The notes under the pieces: generated by a model
Told to the model about the DNA's origin: nothing
Database searches by the model: none
Seen by the model: the letters and a program-made list of their open reading frames with translations, nothing else
Position numbers and translations under genes: made by a program
Part shown: positions 19,486 through 20,743 of the stretch, in pieces
Numbering within the stretch: the first letter of the stretch is position 1
Layout of the letters: each line of letters opens with the position of its first letter
Assembly: GCA_038496445.1 (NCBI GenBank)
Contig: JALMLS010000630.1
Location: 1-20,743 of the forward strand
Direction: 5' to 3'
Origin: Trichosphaerium sp. ATCC 40318
Lineage: Eukaryota > Discosea > Flabellinia > Trichosidae
Length of the DNA stretch: 20,743 nucleotides

Positions 19486-20743
19486 ATGCAAAAAGTGAGT
19501 AAATACACGTATTTAGACAGCTCTTATTAACACGTGCAGATTTTGCTTGCGATGATTGCTTTCATTCTTTGTAGTGTAGCTCTTGGAGGTATCTACAAGG
19601 CTACTGGTGGCGTAAGGCAATTCGAAAAAGCAGGGCTGAAACTAAATAAGGCTTTTTTTGCAAAAGCCATTTTTTTGCCACCAAATACAGCCTTATTTTT
19701 CACCAAATTGCCTTGTTTTTGCCAAAAAAAATGGGCAAATATGAGGCATTGCCTTGTAATTTTGGGCTTTGGAGCCTCATATTTGGGCCAAATAGCAAGC
19801 AACTGGTTCACTAATTAGCCTTAAAATAGCCTGCATTGTTGGTCCAATAATGCCTCATTTTTTGTGCAACAATAAGGCATTTTTGCCCTCAATTTTTGGG
19901 CATAACCCAGGCACCATATACTCATAAAACAAGGCTTTATATAGGCATACAATAGTGATTCATTTATTAAAGTACAGTACACAAAACACAAAAAACTTCA
20001 ATGTCCTCCATGTGAAAAAAAAACCTTTAGTTAAAAAAAAAAATTAACAAATTATTGGTATAATTTTCGCGGACTGGAAAAATGGTTTAAAGTACCTATA
20101 CTCCTGTTGTAGGTGGATTTGGGTGCTGCGGTTCGAATGGCGGTGGTTTCGTTAGAATCCATAAAATACTAAGCGCGTGGTGACGGCGTCTATATAAAAC
20201 GTCAGTAGTAAATGAAAAAAAAATGTTTAGGAAGTGTTTGTGTGGTGGAGACTTACCTTAAACCAATGTATCCTTAATGTACAATGTGTACACAACCAAT
20301 GCCTAATTGGTGCCTATAAATTTAAGGCTGGCAATGCATAAAAAAACTAGGGCAGGCATTGCCTAAAAAAAACAAGGCATTGCAACAATTAAGGCATTGC
20401 CCAACAAAGCCTTATTTCAATGCCTGATTTTTGCCTTTTCTGCCATTGCCTTTGCAAAATCAGGCATTGCCATTTTTGCATGCCTGATTTTTGCCATCAA
20501 TGCCTGATTTTAAAAAAATGCCTTCATATTTAAGGCAAAGCCTTGTTTAGTTTCAGCCCTGAAGGTAATCCATGTGCACAGGACTACGCATGGTTTATAG
20601 AGCAAGCCAATAAGAAAGGTTAGACCCTTTGTAACTAATATCAAAACGGTATTAAAGAGGGTCAATATAAAGAGTGGCATAAAAATGGTCAATTGAGATA
20701 TGACTATTATTGCCTCAATGGTGATATTAATGGACCATACAAA
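19486..20743 (+). pseudogene. secreted MORN-variant repeat gene interrupted by transposon copy 2 (3' end outside window)
   Basis: Exon 1 (19486-19494, ATG CAA AAA) joins across a 45-nt intron to exon 2 at 19540. The start reads MQKILLAMIAFILCSVALGG, a good signal peptide. Exon 2 runs to 19630, where the 931-bp transposon begins. After the element, 20562-20618 continues in the same frame (GNPCAQDYAWFIEQANKK). A probable 39-nt intron (20619-20657, with ACTAAT branch-like sequence) leads to MORN-variant units (GQYKEWHKNGQLRYDYY...NGDINGPYK) that run off the right edge. If this 39-nt stretch is not an intron, it carries two in-frame stops. A transcript reading through the element would stop at 19816. 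Unlike the other MORN-variant loci here, this one is predicted to be secreted. Confidence 0.65.
19631..20561 (-). mobile_element. non-autonomous terminal-inverted-repeat DNA transposon, copy 2 (931 bp, inverted)
   Basis: This is the reverse complement of the element at 18125-19054. In the homopolymer runs and ends I compared, the only difference is one extra base in one run (nine against eight, near 20015-20023), which accounts for 931 against 930 bp. It has the same CAGGGCTGAAAC ends and the same mini-gene, with its ATG at 20162 on the minus strand. The flanks share AAG (19628-19630 and 20562-20564), a possible 3-bp target duplication. It sits in a coding exon of the MORN-variant gene, and the host frame is the same on both sides. 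Confidence 0.85.

Noticed and set aside
20130-20142. GGTTCGAAT resembling a tRNA B box
   Set aside because: It lies in the vestigial exon of the transposon and no cloverleaf can be formed around it.

Overview
The window looks like nuclear DNA of a small-genome eukaryote, most likely an early-diverging fungus or a fungus-like protist. It is AT-rich. The genes are cut by many short GT-AG introns (mostly about 35-110 nt), several with a CTAAC/CTAAG-like branch point about 8 nt before the 3' splice site. There are AATAAA signals after stop codons and no operon-like packing. The species assignment is inference from gene content: a Crinkler-type nuclease-kinase, MORN-variant repeat genes and an ankyrin-SET protein.

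Layout. 1-3866 (-): a 17-exon gene for a large secreted, beta-helix-like repeat protein that runs off the left edge; one of its introns carries a TA-flanked MITE. 3867-4679: a divergent intergenic region with four CACGTG boxes. 4680-6364 (+): a nine-exon mitochondrial carrier of the carnitine/acylcarnitine type. 6610-8607 (+): a five-exon ankyrin-SET protein. 8803-9417 (-): a broken F-box-like/MORN-variant gene. 9768-10355 (-): an unrecognised open frame. 10548-11385: an element relic bounded by imperfect inverted repeats. 13009-13377 (+): a MORN-variant gene fragment made of 72-bp tandem repeats. 13642-14095 (+): a small two-exon F-box-like gene. 14182-14452 (-): a two-exon fragment resembling the editing region of threonyl-tRNA synthetase. 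15731-18111 (+): a seven-exon gene with a SAP-like helix pair, coiled coil, PDDEXK nuclease and protein kinase, with three apparent frameshifts confined to one stretch.

The right end is an insertion hot spot. Two almost identical terminal-inverted-repeat elements (930 and 931 bp, one base of difference found in the parts compared) lie head to head in inverted orientation 576 bp apart. The left copy begins 13 bp after the stop codon of the nuclease-kinase gene. The right copy sits inside an exon of another MORN-variant gene that has a signal peptide. The element keeps a vestigial spliced mini-gene and many subterminal GGCATTGCC-type repeats.

The left third holds housekeeping-type genes. The right two thirds (8.8 kb onward) is a gene-family and transposon zone: four MORN-variant or F-box-like loci in different states of decay, a Crinkler-type effector-like gene, a displaced synthetase fragment and at least three mobile-element insertions. 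No tRNA, rRNA or CRISPR array was seen.
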